Shown here piece by piece: positions 24,273 through 33,406 of a stretch of 36,363 nucleotides of DNA. The notes below the pieces were generated by a model, which saw only the letters and a program-made list of their open reading frames with translations, searched no databases and was not told where the DNA came from. Source of the DNA: Colwellia chukchiensis (GTDB lineage Bacteria; Pseudomonadota; Gammaproteobacteria; Enterobacterales; Alteromonadaceae); contig NZ_NBOC01000026.1 of assembly GCF_002104455.1 (NCBI RefSeq), forward strand, positions 1 to 36,363, read 5' to 3'. Position 1 is the stretch's first letter; each line of letters starts with the position of its first letter. The position numbers were made by a program, and so were the translations under genes.

Positions 24273-26135
24273 ATGCAAAAATATTTACTGGTGGCGTTAA
24301 TCGCCCTTCATATCAGCGCTTGTGGCGGCTCAAGTAATAAAGACACCGCAGAAACACCAAACGTGCCAACCATTACATTACCGGTGGTTGATAATTATGT
24401 GTTAGTTGATACCACAACCTTATTGGCAGACATTAGCACACAGCTGCAAGTGAGTAACATCGATGACTTTTTTGCTACTGCTTATCACATCACGCGCTTG
24501 CGCGACAGTGATGCGTTAATTTCTGATGGCTTATTCGACGAAATTGATGCAAACGATGTGCAATTGAGCAATATTTCTGATGCTTATAACGAGCAATCAA
24601 AGCAAGTTTACCAACTAATATTACAGCAACTTAATAACTTTGATCGGGCATCATTATCTCAAAGCCAGCAAATTTCTTATGACGTTTATCACGCGGACTT
24701 AACCGCTAAAATTCAGTGGATTAACTTTAAAGACTATCAATATCCGGCCAGCTACGGCTTTTTTGGCTGGCCAGGCAGTACCGAAACTTTTTTCACGCAA
24801 GCATTTACCTTCAGCGATCTACGCCAAGCTGAAATTTATTTAACCTTGCTAAATCAGTTGGCGAGACGTTTTGCACAAATTGAAATCTTATTAGACAGTC
24901 GCAAAGCCGCCGGTATTATCGAGCCTGCTATTACTCTGACATTTTCCCAAAACGCAGTCGCCAATATTGCTAATAGTGCAGCAACCGCCACTAGCTATTA
25001 TCAAGCCTTTAATAATCAAGTTTCTGCCATTAGTTCGATCGCTGCCTCCGATAAAGCCAATTTACGCAACAAGGCTGAACTTATTATTAGCCAAAAAGTT
25101 ATACCCGCCTATCAAAGCTTGGCCAATAAAATGCTAGCAATTGCAGAGCAGGCACCCAGTGAAATTGGTTTTGGTCAATTTGCTGGTGGCGCAGATTTTT
25201 ATAATTTCACCCTAAACTTTTATACCTCAAGTACATTAAGCGCGGCGCAAATTCACCAATTAGGCATTGACGAGTTAGCGCGGATCCATGCTGAAATGCG
25301 CTTGTTATTTGATCAACTAGGCTATCCAGCAAATGAGAGCCTAGCGCAACTTTATGCGCGCGTGAATAGCGACGCCGAGCTGATCCCGGCCAATCAAGTC
25401 AAGTCGGTGTATGAAAACCTGATAGCTAATGCTTATCTCGAGCTACCAACGCTGTTTAATACCTTGCCGCAGCAGGACGTGATTGTGGTCGGGGGGACAT
25501 CAGGCGGATATTATATTGCAGGCTCTGATGACGGTGCTCGCCCCGGCGCGTTTTACGCCAATACCTCACAAAACTCGGCATACACTACCATGCCGACGCT
25601 GGCCTATCATGAAGCTGTGCCCGGCCACCATTTACAAATTGCGCTCGCCAATGAGTTAGACCTACCGCTTTTTCGCAAAAAGAGCCACTTTACCTCCTTT
25701 ATTGAAGGTTGGGCGTTATACGCAGAGCGACTGGCCAAAGACGCGAACTGGTATGCTAACGATGTGATTGGTGATTTAGGCCGCCTGCAATTTGAAGCCA
25801 TGCGCGCCGCGCGTTTGGTGGTTGATACCGGTATTCATAGTTTGGGCTGGAGTTATAATCAAGCGGATCAATTTCATATTGAAAATGTCGGCTTTGCCGG
25901 TGCTATTAGTCGCTATAGTGTCTGGCCGGGTCAAGCTACCGCTTACATGACGGGTATGTTGAAAATATTAGCTTTACGAGAAAAAGCACAAACGGCCTTA
26001 GGCGATGCTTATGATATTAAAGCGTTTCATGACGCGGTAATTGGCAGCGGCGCTATGCCATTAACTGTGTTAACCACAGTGATCGACAATTACATTGCCG
26101 ATACATTAGCCGCACAACCTATAGATAACAATTAA
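24273..26135 (+). CDS. DUF885 family lipoprotein, predicted metallopeptidase
   Basis: A 620-aa protein of the DUF885 family, common in Alteromonadales and Xanthomonadales. The N-terminus is a lipoprotein signal, MQKYLLVALIALHISAC, with the lipidated Cys followed by GG. The family hallmark HEAVPGHH (His446 first) is an HExxxGHH-type putative zinc-binding motif, followed by FIEGWALYAERLAKD with a likely third ligand Glu; SGGYYIAG lies before it. It probably acts as an outer-membrane-anchored peptidase, but the activity is inferred. I moved the start to ATG 24273, because the upstream TTG merely adds two residues and TAGG is well spaced from the ATG. Confidence 0.9.
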   Translation: MQKYLLVALIALHISACGGSSNKDTAETPNVPTITLPVVDNYVLVDTTTLLADISTQLQVSNIDDFFATAYHITRLRDSDALISDGLFDEIDANDVQLSNISDAYNEQSKQVYQLILQQLNNFDRASLSQSQQISYDVYHADLTAKIQWINFKDYQYPASYGFFGWPGSTETFFTQAFTFSDLRQAEIYLTLLNQLARRFAQIEILLDSRKAAGIIEPAITLTFSQNAVANIANSAATATSYYQAFNNQVSAISSIAASDKANLRNKAELIISQKVIPAYQSLANKMLAIAEQAPSEIGFGQFAGGADFYNFTLNFYTSSTLSAAQIHQLGIDELARIHAEMRLLFDQLGYPANESLAQLYARVNSDAELIPANQVKSVYENLIANAYLELPTLFNTLPQQDVIVVGGTSGGYYIAGSDDGARPGAFYANTSQNSAYTTMPTLAYHEAVPGHHLQIALANELDLPLFRKKSHFTSFIEGWALYAERLAKDANWYANDVIGDLGRLQFEAMRAARLVVDTGIHSLGWSYNQADQFHIENVGFAGAISRYSVWPGQATAYMTGMLKILALREKAQTALGDAYDIKAFHDAVIGSGAMPLTVLTTVIDNYIADTLAAQPIDNN

Positions 26136-26159
26136 CCCAGCACTTAAAACCACACATTA

Positions 26160-26190
26160 GTCGCTGCCTTATGATGCGGCGGCTTTTTTT
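26160..26190 (+). terminator. Terminator of the DUF885 gene, inside the topB 3' end
   Basis: Stem GTCGCTGC (26160-26167) with GCGGCGGC (26176-26183), including G-T pairs, loop of eight, then seven T's (26184-26190). It overlaps the last codons of the convergent topB gene, so the coding sequence doubles as a terminator. Confidence 0.7.
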
Positions 26191-28133
26191 CGGGGGCGAT
26201 ATTTTTTTGCTTTGCTTTTGCGCTTAAAGGGCACTTTCGGCAGCTGGGCAAAAGACTGTTGTCCTGCTTGCTCTATCATTTGCTCAATTGTCGCTGTTAA
26301 AGGGCCAATCAGGTCTTGGTAGCGACTTTTTTTCTCACTAATTTTGGTCAGGGTTGCTTCCCAATGTGCAGTCATATCCGGTAAGGTTGCCGCTATCGGG
26401 AGTGCCTCAATTAGCGCACAACCAATGGCGCTGGCATGAATGTTTTTGCCTTGACGTTGCAGATAGTCGCGCTTAAAGAGCAGATCTATAATGCCAGCGC
26501 GGGTAGCTTCTGTGCCTAAGCCGTCATTTTCTCGCAACAGTTTTTTGATCTTACTATCACTAACAAACTTAGCAATGCCGGTCATGGCGCTTAATAAACT
26601 GGCATCGGTAAAAGGTTTAGGGGCTTGAGTCAAACGGGTGATTAACTCGCCATATAAACACAACAAGGGTTCACCTACTACTAGCTTAGGCAGTCGTTGC
26701 TTACTGAGCTGCTCGTTAGCACACTCTGCGCTTGACGCCCTTGACACTGGCTGGTCAGTTTTTTTGTTCGCTCGTTGAAATAACGCCTTCCAGCCTTGCA
26801 CTTTTTCGGTTTTGGCATTGGCAAAAAATTTACCACCAGCAATGACAATCTCAACGCGACACTGATCATATTGGTAGGCAGGATAAAACTGCGCCAAATA
26901 TTGCCGCACAATCAAAAAATACAGCTTCTTTTCAAACGAATTTAAGGACACAGTGGCGGCTGACTTAGCGGTTGGAATAATGGCGTGATGGGCGGTTACT
27001 TTCGCATCATTCCAGGCTTTGCTTTTTAATTGGCTATTTGCCCCGTGAGCAAAAGCCGCATAACTTTCATCCATGCCCGCTAGCATGGCAATAATTCCTT
27101 TGCCTTCGCCATGGTGGGCGCTAGGTAAATAGCGACAGTCGGAGCGCGGATAAGTGATCAATTGATGTTTTTCATACAAGCTCTGACAAGCATCAAGCAC
27201 CAACTTGGCATTGAAGGCATACAGCTTTGCCGCATCTATTTGCAGTGCCGATAAACTATAAGGTAACGGCGCCGCTTGCGATTTTGCTTGCTCTTCAACC
27301 GCGCTAACATATGCGCTTTGATTGTTAATGCGACTCACCACATTTTCAGCTAAGGCGCGATTAACCACACGCGATTCTGCATCCATATAAGGTTGACATG
27401 CCTCGCTAGGTTGCCATTTTGCAATAAACTGCGCCTGTTGCTCAGTTTGCAAATGTGCATGCACTTCGTAGAAGTTTTTCGCCACAAAGTTGTCTATTTC
27501 TTGTTGTCGCCGCACCACTAAACCTAAAACCGGTGTTTGCACCCTGCCAACCGATAGCACGCTATTAAAGCCAGCTTTTTGCCCTTGCAAGGTATAGGCA
27601 CGCGTTAAATTGATGCCATAAAGCCAATCGGCCCGAGAGCGGGCTAAGGCAGAAATAGATAGCGGCATAAATAATCGATTACTTTGTAAGTTGTTAAGAG
27701 ATTTTGCCACAGCGGCTCGGTTAAGATCACTCACCAGCAACCGTTTAACATTTTGCTGCTTGCGCGCCGGCACGTTTAAGTAGTCGATCACTTCATCAAC
27801 CAGTAGTTGTCCTTCGCGGTCTGGATCGCCAGCATGAATAATTTCATCGGCTTGCTTAACCAACTTGCGTAATACTGTTAATTGGCTGCGGGTTTGTGTT
27901 TTCGGTTTGAGTTGCCATTGCTCAGGTACGATTGGCAAATGTGCCATCTGCCACTTTTTAAACGCTGCGTCATAATGCTCAGGGTCGGCTTGCTCGAGAA
28001 TGTGACCAATGCACCAACTCACCAGGTCACCATTAGCCAACTCAATATAGCCTTGGCGGTTTTTTTGAGGTTGTGGCAGCGCGGCGGCAATGGCGCGCCC
28101 TAAGCTAGGCTTTTCAGCAATATATAATTTCAC
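26169..28133 (-). CDS. topB: DNA topoisomerase III
   Basis: A 654-aa type IA topoisomerase that decatenates DNA and resolves recombination intermediates. It has a TOPRIM domain (MKLYIAEKPSLGRAIA, then GDPDREGQLLVDEV) and the active-site Tyr in QLITYPRSDCRYLP. With the GTG start at 28133 this Tyr is residue 328, the same number as in E. coli TopB, and the N-terminus matches MRLFIAEKPS, so I prefer it to the upstream GTG at 28157. The C-terminal tail is very basic (KVPFKRKSKAKKYRPRKKAAAS), and no zinc fingers are present. It is convergent with the DUF885 gene and 77 bp after glpK, possibly its cotranscript. Confidence 0.95.
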   Translation of the reverse strand: MKLYIAEKPSLGRAIAAALPQPQKNRQGYIELANGDLVSWCIGHILEQADPEHYDAAFKKWQMAHLPIVPEQWQLKPKTQTRSQLTVLRKLVKQADEIIHAGDPDREGQLLVDEVIDYLNVPARKQQNVKRLLVSDLNRAAVAKSLNNLQSNRLFMPLSISALARSRADWLYGINLTRAYTLQGQKAGFNSVLSVGRVQTPVLGLVVRRQQEIDNFVAKNFYEVHAHLQTEQQAQFIAKWQPSEACQPYMDAESRVVNRALAENVVSRINNQSAYVSAVEEQAKSQAAPLPYSLSALQIDAAKLYAFNAKLVLDACQSLYEKHQLITYPRSDCRYLPSAHHGEGKGIIAMLAGMDESYAAFAHGANSQLKSKAWNDAKVTAHHAIIPTAKSAATVSLNSFEKKLYFLIVRQYLAQFYPAYQYDQCRVEIVIAGGKFFANAKTEKVQGWKALFQRANKKTDQPVSRASSAECANEQLSKQRLPKLVVGEPLLCLYGELITRLTQAPKPFTDASLLSAMTGIAKFVSDSKIKKLLRENDGLGTEATRAGIIDLLFKRDYLQRQGKNIHASAIGCALIEALPIAATLPDMTAHWEATLTKISEKKSRYQDLIGPLTATIEQMIEQAGQQSFAQLPKVPFKRKSKAKKYRPRKKAAAS

Positions 28134-28210
28134 GACTCTGGCTCTATTCTCTAACACGCAGCAATTGAGATATGCGCTAGCCTAGCACTTTTAACTGTTT
28201 ATTTATACAG

Positions 28211-29698
28211 TTAATCTTTGACTCGCTGCAATGCCGCTAACCAACCTTGATAATGACGCTGTCGACTCGCTGCGCTCATGGTTGGGCGATAACTTGCTTG
28301 CAGTTGCCAAGACTGTGCGGCTTGTTCAAGGCTGCTAAATAGCCCGTGTTGCAGCCCGGCTAATAGTGCTGCGCCTAAGGCGCTGGTTTCGGTAATTTTT
28401 GGTCGCTCTATGGTTAATGCTAAAATATCAGCAAGAAACTGCAATAACCAATCATTGACCACCATACCGCCATCAACCCGTAGCTGTGTGGTTTTAATGC
28501 CATCTTGTGCCATAGCCATTAGTAAGTCTTGTGTTTGATATGCCACCGACGCCAGCGCTGCGTTAACAATTTCCTTAATGCCGGAATCACGGTTTAAGCC
28601 GACGATAGCGCCACGCGCCTCTGGCTGCCAATGCGGCGCGCCAAGGCCAGTAAACGCTGGCACTAAATACACCGAATTCTCCCCGACTAGCGATTGCGCT
28701 AGGGCTTGGCTGCTGGCAACATCGGTCAGCAAGTGCAACTCATCTCGCAACCATTGCATGGTGGCACCGGCCATAAAAATACTGCCCTCAAGGGCATAAC
28801 AACTTTGATGATTGATGCGATACGCTAAGGTAGTCAACATTTTATGTTTTGACCAAACCGGTTTAGCGCCGGTATTAACCATGACAAATCCCCCGGTGCC
28901 GTAGGTTGCTTTCATCATACCTTTGGCAAAACAAGCTTGCCCTACTAACGCCGCCTGTTGATCGCCTATCAGGGCATTAATGGCGATTTCAGCGCCAAAG
29001 TGCTTGGCATTTGTAACGCCGAAGTTATCAGCACTGTTTTTCACCTCGGGCAGCAGCTGCTTGGGAATATTAAACAGGGCTAACAACTCATCATCCCAAC
29101 ACTGCTCTACGATATTAAACAATAAGGTGCGTGAGGCGTTGGTCGCATCGGTAGCAAACTCTTTGCCGCCGGTTAAGTGCCAAAGTAAAAAGCTGTCGAC
29201 TGTGCCAAAACACAGCTGCCCTGCTTCGGCTTTTTCACGCGCGCCGTCGACATTATCTAACAACCATGCAATTTTACTGGCAGAAAAGTATGGATCGAGT
29301 AATAAACCGGTTTTCGCATGTACGCTGGCAACAATATTCGCGTCTTGTTGCAGTTTTTCGCAGAATTTTGCCGTACGTCGGTCTTGCCACACTATGGCAT
29401 TGTATATGGCGTTACCTGTGTCTTTGTCCCATACGATAGTGGTTTCACGTTGGTTACTAATTCCTAGAGCTAATATCTCGTTAGCGGCTAATTGAGCACG
29501 GGCCAATACCGCTCGAGCGCTGTTGATTGTGGTTTGCCAAATGGCCTGTGCCTCGTGCTCTACCCAACCATCGTGAGGATAAATTTGTCGGTAGGTTTCT
29601 GCGGCACTTGCAATAAACTCGCCTTTTTCACTAAAAATAATAGCGCGACTACTGGTCGTGCCTTGATCGAGCGCCAGAATATACGATTTTTTTGTCAC
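28211..29698 (-). CDS. glpK: Glycerol kinase
   Basis: A 495-aa FGGY-family kinase making glycerol 3-phosphate from glycerol and ATP. The N-terminal phosphate-binding loop is ALDQGTTSSRAIIF. Other glycerol-kinase markers are NQRETTIVWD, IVWQDRRTAKFC, GTVDSFLLWHLTGG, TNASRTLLFN and GDQQAALVGQACF, with the adenosine motif in LRVDGGMVVNDWLLQF. The length is near the E. coli enzyme (502 aa). It starts at GTG 29698, with AGG repeats just upstream. Neither glpF, glpD nor glpR lies in the window, which is unusual for a catabolic glp cluster. It is divergent from the CWC protein gene across 136 bp. Confidence 0.96.
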   Translation of the reverse strand: MTKKSYILALDQGTTSSRAIIFSEKGEFIASAAETYRQIYPHDGWVEHEAQAIWQTTINSARAVLARAQLAANEILALGISNQRETTIVWDKDTGNAIYNAIVWQDRRTAKFCEKLQQDANIVASVHAKTGLLLDPYFSASKIAWLLDNVDGAREKAEAGQLCFGTVDSFLLWHLTGGKEFATDATNASRTLLFNIVEQCWDDELLALFNIPKQLLPEVKNSADNFGVTNAKHFGAEIAINALIGDQQAALVGQACFAKGMMKATYGTGGFVMVNTGAKPVWSKHKMLTTLAYRINHQSCYALEGSIFMAGATMQWLRDELHLLTDVASSQALAQSLVGENSVYLVPAFTGLGAPHWQPEARGAIVGLNRDSGIKEIVNAALASVAYQTQDLLMAMAQDGIKTTQLRVDGGMVVNDWLLQFLADILALTIERPKITETSALGAALLAGLQHGLFSSLEQAAQSWQLQASYRPTMSAASRQRHYQGWLAALQRVKD

Positions 29699-29834
29699 GC
29701 CTTACCTACCTCAGCGATAATTATTGGTATATTAATATAGATAGTAGGTCATTAATATCTACACGCAATATTTTACGGATCAAGAGATTATGATATTTTC
29801 AAGCTTCAATAAAATAACCGGAGCTAAGCATTAG

Positions 29835-30050
29835 ATGTCTAGCCAAGAGTCACAGCTATGCCCATTATGCCAACAAGCTAATCACTGCGCCGTTAATGCT
29901 AACACGCCTTGCTGGTGTGTTAACCACGAGGTCAAACCAGCTTTACTGGCGCAAGTGCCTAGCGCAATGGCGAATAAAGTTTGTATTTGTCAGCAATGTA
30001 TCGAAAAGTTTAATTTTGACAACGCCGTCAATAAAGGCCGTGAATGTTAA
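29835..30050 (+). CDS. Cysteine-rich CWC family protein
   Basis: A 71-aa small protein of the cysteine-rich CWC family. Cysteines occur as LCPLCQQANHCAV, then TPCWCVN (the name-giving CWC), then VCICQQCIEKF: eight in total, in a pattern that could coordinate one or two zinc ions or an Fe-S cluster. The family is uncharacterised as far as I know. It starts at ATG 29835. Its last seven bases overlap the start of the next gene, suggesting translational coupling with that gene. Confidence 0.88.
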   Translation: MSSQESQLCPLCQQANHCAVNANTPCWCVNHEVKPALLAQVPSAMANKVCICQQCIEKFNFDNAVNKGREC

Positions 30051-30475
30051 GCAAGCAACAACTGGCAATATTTAATTCGATAACAACACCGTTAGGTAAC
30101 GAATTAACGTGGCGCTGGGACGCAGAGTTTTCGGCACTACTGACTGAGTTTTCATGGGAAAAAAAAGTGCGTGTACTGCAAGTACTGCAACAGTTATTTA
30201 GCGAGCAATGGCATAAAGGTAATATTAAAAAAGCACCTAAAGTGTTGCACACCGAACTTGCTGAGTTAGCACAACTTAACAAAAACCAATTAATTTTTAC
30301 GCGAAGGGCTAACCATAAAACACCGGCATTAGCGCTGATTTGGTGGCCTTGGGGGCATGGTTCGACCTATTCAATGCGCATCAAAATCCTTAACGGTAAT
30401 TATAATGATGAGGATTTGCGCCAAGGCAAAACTCGCTTATTCAGTAAGGTGTTAAAGGCTTTCCAGCGACGATAA
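30044..30475 (+). CDS. Uncharacterised 143-aa protein coupled to the CWC gene
   Basis: I do not recognise this protein. It is predicted cytoplasmic, mixed helix and strand, with aromatic-rich phrases ELTWRWDAEFSALL, ALIWWPWGHGSTYSMRIKIL and a basic C-terminal end (KVLKAFQRR). The central KKAPKVLHTELAELAQLNKNQLIF may be amphipathic helix. There is no signal peptide, membrane segment or obvious catalytic motif. Its ATG (30044) lies inside the end of the CWC gene (7-nt overlap), so the two proteins are probably made in similar amounts and may act together. A separate promoter follows it, before the hydrolase gene. Confidence 0.7.
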   Translation: MLSKQQLAIFNSITTPLGNELTWRWDAEFSALLTEFSWEKKVRVLQVLQQLFSEQWHKGNIKKAPKVLHTELAELAQLNKNQLIFTRRANHKTPALALIWWPWGHGSTYSMRIKILNGNYNDEDLRQGKTRLFSKVLKAFQRR

Positions 30476-30488
30476 GGTTTGCCTGTAC

Positions 30489-30516
30489 TTGTGAGCGGTA
30501 AAATCTTAGCTACAAT
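30489..30516 (+). promoter_or_regulatory. Candidate promoter of the DUF900 hydrolase gene
   Basis: TTGTGA (30489-30494) and TACAAT (30511-30516) are separated by 16 bp and are followed after 35 bp by the ATG. They lie in the only gap between the uncharacterised gene and the hydrolase. Confidence 0.45.
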
Positions 30517-30551
30517 TGTCGATAGAAGCTCCGTCACTACAGGATGTATTT

Positions 30552-31679
30552 ATGCTTACCTTAACGCTGTATTATGCCACCAATAGAAATCACATTGGCC
30601 AACGTTGGACGCCTAGTAGCTATGGCCAAGACTTTAGCAGCGATCGTTCAAACAATCTCAGGTTTGGCCGTGTCACACTAGAGGTTAGTGCAAGTAAAAT
30701 ACAACAATTGCTAAATAAAAAAGTTGCCAGCCGGATTGGCGATGGTGAAGCACTATCTGCATATATTGAAACTAAGCTCAGAAAAAAGCACCATATTCAG
30801 GCTTACCCTGAGCCAGCAGATCCGACTACCGCAAGCACAGCTGAATTAGCCTCCACTACGGCTTTTCAGGCGTTAAAAGCACAAATGGAAACTAAGCGTG
30901 ATTTAGTTGTTTTTATCCACGGCTTTAATGTTGACTGGTATGAAGCGGTAGCCTCTGCGATGGCTTTAGAATTAATGCTTAACCGCCAGTCGCAGCACAT
31001 AGACGAGCTAAAAGATACCAGTGTATTTCTGTTTTCTTGGCCGTCTAATGGCAAAATGATAAAAAACAAAGCCTACTTATCTGATCGTAGTGATGCCGAA
31101 GACTCTAGCATTGCCGTTGCTCGTGGCTTTTTAAAACTACGCGATTTTTTGATGACTTTACGGCCCAATGATGGCAACCCTGCGCTGAAAGAATGTGGCC
31201 AACAATTACACTTACTGTGCCATTCCATGGGTAATTATGTATTACAACACGCCCTCGCCGCCTTAATAAACCTGAATAATCAAAAGCAATTACCGCAATT
31301 ATTTCAACATATTTTTATGTGTGCGCCTGATGTTGACGATACAGTTTTTGAACGTGAGCAAGCTATGGTCAATTTACATCGCATGGCACGGCAAGTAACG
31401 GTTTATTATAATAATGGTGATTTGGCGATGTATATTTCCGACTACACCAAAGGCAATGTTGATCGCTTAGGTCACAATGGTAGCGCCAGACCCTCGCTAC
31501 TGCATAACAAGGTTAACCAAGTCAACTGCTCTGAGATTGTGCGTGGTATTACCGAGCATAGCTATTATTTGTGGGCGACCGTTAATGAAGATATTCGACA
31601 AAGTATCGATAATATCGCCAATGGCGACGCACGACGCAAAAGAACCTCGCAGTCTGCACAAGTTTGGCGGTTACATTAA
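30552..31679 (+). CDS. Alpha/beta hydrolase, DUF900 family
   Basis: A 375-aa alpha/beta-fold hydrolase of the DUF900 type. DLVVFIHGFNVDWYEA gives the oxyanion-loop HGF motif. LLCHSMGNYVLQHAL gives the nucleophile elbow, with Ser225 in CHSMG. APDVDD supplies a candidate acidic residue, and the C-terminal EHSYYLW His may complete the triad. The beginning, YYATNRNHIGQRW, is a typical DUF900 N-terminus. No signal peptide is seen, and the substrate is unknown. I chose ATG 30552 over an upstream TTG because AGGA sits seven bases before it and the conserved N-terminus begins there. Confidence 0.85.
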   Translation: MLTLTLYYATNRNHIGQRWTPSSYGQDFSSDRSNNLRFGRVTLEVSASKIQQLLNKKVASRIGDGEALSAYIETKLRKKHHIQAYPEPADPTTASTAELASTTAFQALKAQMETKRDLVVFIHGFNVDWYEAVASAMALELMLNRQSQHIDELKDTSVFLFSWPSNGKMIKNKAYLSDRSDAEDSSIAVARGFLKLRDFLMTLRPNDGNPALKECGQQLHLLCHSMGNYVLQHALAALINLNNQKQLPQLFQHIFMCAPDVDDTVFEREQAMVNLHRMARQVTVYYNNGDLAMYISDYTKGNVDRLGHNGSARPSLLHNKVNQVNCSEIVRGITEHSYYLWATVNEDIRQSIDNIANGDARRKRTSQSAQVWRLH

Positions 31680-31724
31680 CATGACACTAGCAAGCATCAT
31701 CTAATTTTAATCGACTATGGTTTT

Positions 31725-32972
31725 TTAACGCCGACGCGACTTGCGTGCTTTAGCGTTGCTTTTATCACCAAAGGCTTGTTGTCGACCTTGGCGCTTTTGC
31801 CGGCCTAAGGTGTTTTTTCGTGCTGGGCGCTCGGTTTTGCTTAAGTCGGGTTCATAACCAGGCAACCACTGTTGCATTAAGCGCGTATCCAATACTTTTT
31901 CAACCGCTTCGAGTAACCAAGCTTCTGATGGGCTCATTAAAGATATCGCCAAACCATCATTACCTGCACGACCGGTGCGACCAATACGGTGAATATAGTC
32001 TTCAGCAACATAAGGTAGCTCATAATTAATCACATACCGTAAATCATGAATATCGATGCCACGTGCTGCAACATCAGTAGCAACAAGCGCTCGAGTTTTA
32101 CCGGCTTTAAACTCGGCTAAGGCTTTATCACGAGCACCTTGAGACTTATCGCCATGAATAGCCTGAGTTTTTATACCGTCTTTTGACATTTCTTTGGCCA
32201 GTGCATCCGCGCCCTGCTTAGTGCGGGTGAATATTAAAACTTGCTGCCAGTTTTTCGAGCCGATTAAATACGAGGTTAACTCGCGCTTGCGATCGCTATC
32301 AACCGTATAAACAATTTGTTCAACTTGGCTGGCTGCGGTGTTGCGTTCACTCACTTCAATAAGTTCAGGATCACTTAGCAAGGTTTTACTTAGCTTAAAA
32401 ATTGCATCATCAAAGGTAGCTGAAAACAACAAGGTCTGCCGCTTTGGCGGTAAGCGATTTAAAATACGGTCAATTTCATCTTTAAAGCCCATATCTAACA
32501 TACGATCAGCTTCATCAAACACTATGGTTTCAAGGTCAATGAGTAAAACACTGCCGTTGATAATATGATCAAGTAATCGACCAGGTGTGGCGATTAAAAC
32601 ATCTGCACCTTTTACTATTGCCGCTATTTGCGGTTTAATGCTAACACCGCCATAAGCAACCGCTATGTTTAGATCGGTATTTTCAGCATAACGGAGAAAG
32701 CTTTTATAAACCTGCTGGGCAAGTTCGCGCGTAGGGGTTAATACCAAGGCACGAATTGGTCTTGCTGATGGAATATGCTCACTTAGTCGTTGCAATATTG
32801 GCAAGGCAAAAGCGGCGGTTTTACCGGTACCGGTTTGCGCCCCTGCCATAATGTCTTTATTGGCTAATATTGCCGGAATAGCCTGCTGCTGAATTGGAGT
32901 TGGCTGTTGATAGCCTAACGCGTTAACGGCATCGGTTAATGCTTTATCCAAGGCTAAAGAAGAAAAACTCAT
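31725..32972 (-). CDS. DEAD-box ATP-dependent RNA helicase, RhlE-like (copy 1)
   Basis: A 415-aa DEAD-box helicase. Motifs in order: PTPIQQQAIP (Q motif), [32 protein letters not shown], then in the second RecA domain IFTRTKQGAD, DVAARGID and [10 protein letters not shown]. The tail after residue 370 is short and basic (ARKNTLGRQKRQGRQQ...SRRR), likely RNA-binding. ATG 32972 gives MSFSSLALDKAL, matching RhlE N-termini; an upstream GTG adds two residues only. AGGTG precedes it. It starts six bases after the stop of the DUF2750 gene, so the two form an operon. It acts in RNA remodelling such as ribosome assembly or decay (family knowledge). Confidence 0.93.
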   Translation of the reverse strand: MSFSSLALDKALTDAVNALGYQQPTPIQQQAIPAILANKDIMAGAQTGTGKTAAFALPILQRLSEHIPSARPIRALVLTPTRELAQQVYKSFLRYAENTDLNIAVAYGGVSIKPQIAAIVKGADVLIATPGRLLDHIINGSVLLIDLETIVFDEADRMLDMGFKDEIDRILNRLPPKRQTLLFSATFDDAIFKLSKTLLSDPELIEVSERNTAASQVEQIVYTVDSDRKRELTSYLIGSKNWQQVLIFTRTKQGADALAKEMSKDGIKTQAIHGDKSQGARDKALAEFKAGKTRALVATDVAARGIDIHDLRYVINYELPYVAEDYIHRIGRTGRAGNDGLAISLMSPSEAWLLEAVEKVLDTRLMQQWLPGYEPDLSKTERPARKNTLGRQKRQGRQQAFGDKSNAKARKSRRR

Positions 32973-32978
32973 GATCAC

Positions 32979-33368
32979 CTATCGCTTCTTAATCGACTGT
33001 TGTTGCTGCTTAAGTTCATGCTCAAGCTCATCTGGGTAAAACACTAATCCTTGTTCATCTTGGCTGGGAAACACCACCAATGCCAGCTCATCATCAGCTA
33101 AGCCATGGCTCCAACGGCTATACCTTTTGTTTAACGATATCGCTTCAGGTTGGCAGGCTTGCCAGTCATCCGTTACCCAAGCTTGTGCAAACTCTTTGTT
33201 TGGCCAAACTGGAACACAGTCTTCATCTTCGGTATTGAGCATTACACAGCCATGTTCATCGCTTAAAATCCACAACTGGTTTTGCTTAACCACCTCTTTA
33301 ATAAAGTAAGTGGCGCGCTGCGCATCATCTAGCCGTAATATTTGTTTAATTTGTTCTGACTCTAACAC
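32979..33368 (-). CDS. DUF2750 family protein
   Basis: A 129-aa acidic cytoplasmic protein of the DUF2750 family. The recognisable core is LWILSDEHGCVMLNTEDEDCVPVWPNKEFAQAWVTDDW, followed by ISLNKRYSRW and LVVFPSQDEQGLVFYPDEL. Its function is unknown. It ends in a Gln/Lys-rich helix (ELKQQQQSIKKR). The start is GTG 33368 with AGGA six bases upstream. It precedes the RhlE copy 1 gene by six bases and probably shares its promoter. Confidence 0.85.
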   Translation of the reverse strand: MLESEQIKQILRLDDAQRATYFIKEVVKQNQLWILSDEHGCVMLNTEDEDCVPVWPNKEFAQAWVTDDWQACQPEAISLNKRYSRWSHGLADDELALVVFPSQDEQGLVFYPDELEHELKQQQQSIKKR

Positions 33369-33390
33369 GTTAAGTCCTGATCAATTTTAA

Positions 33391-33396
33391 ATTATA
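33391..33396 (-). promoter_or_regulatory. Candidate -10 of the DUF2750-RhlE operon
   Basis: A perfect TATAAT on the minus strand, 23 bp before the GTG start. The possible -35 (TTGTTG, 15-bp spacer) lies inside the end of the thioesterase gene and is weak. Confidence 0.35.
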
Positions 33397-33406
33397 AGTC
33401 GCAATG

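Noticed and set aside
28191-28214. Terminator after glpK (8-bp inverted repeat TTAACTGT/ACAGTTAA)
   Set aside because: It overlaps the stop codon and is followed by A's rather than T's on the glpK strand; topB may simply be cotranscribed.
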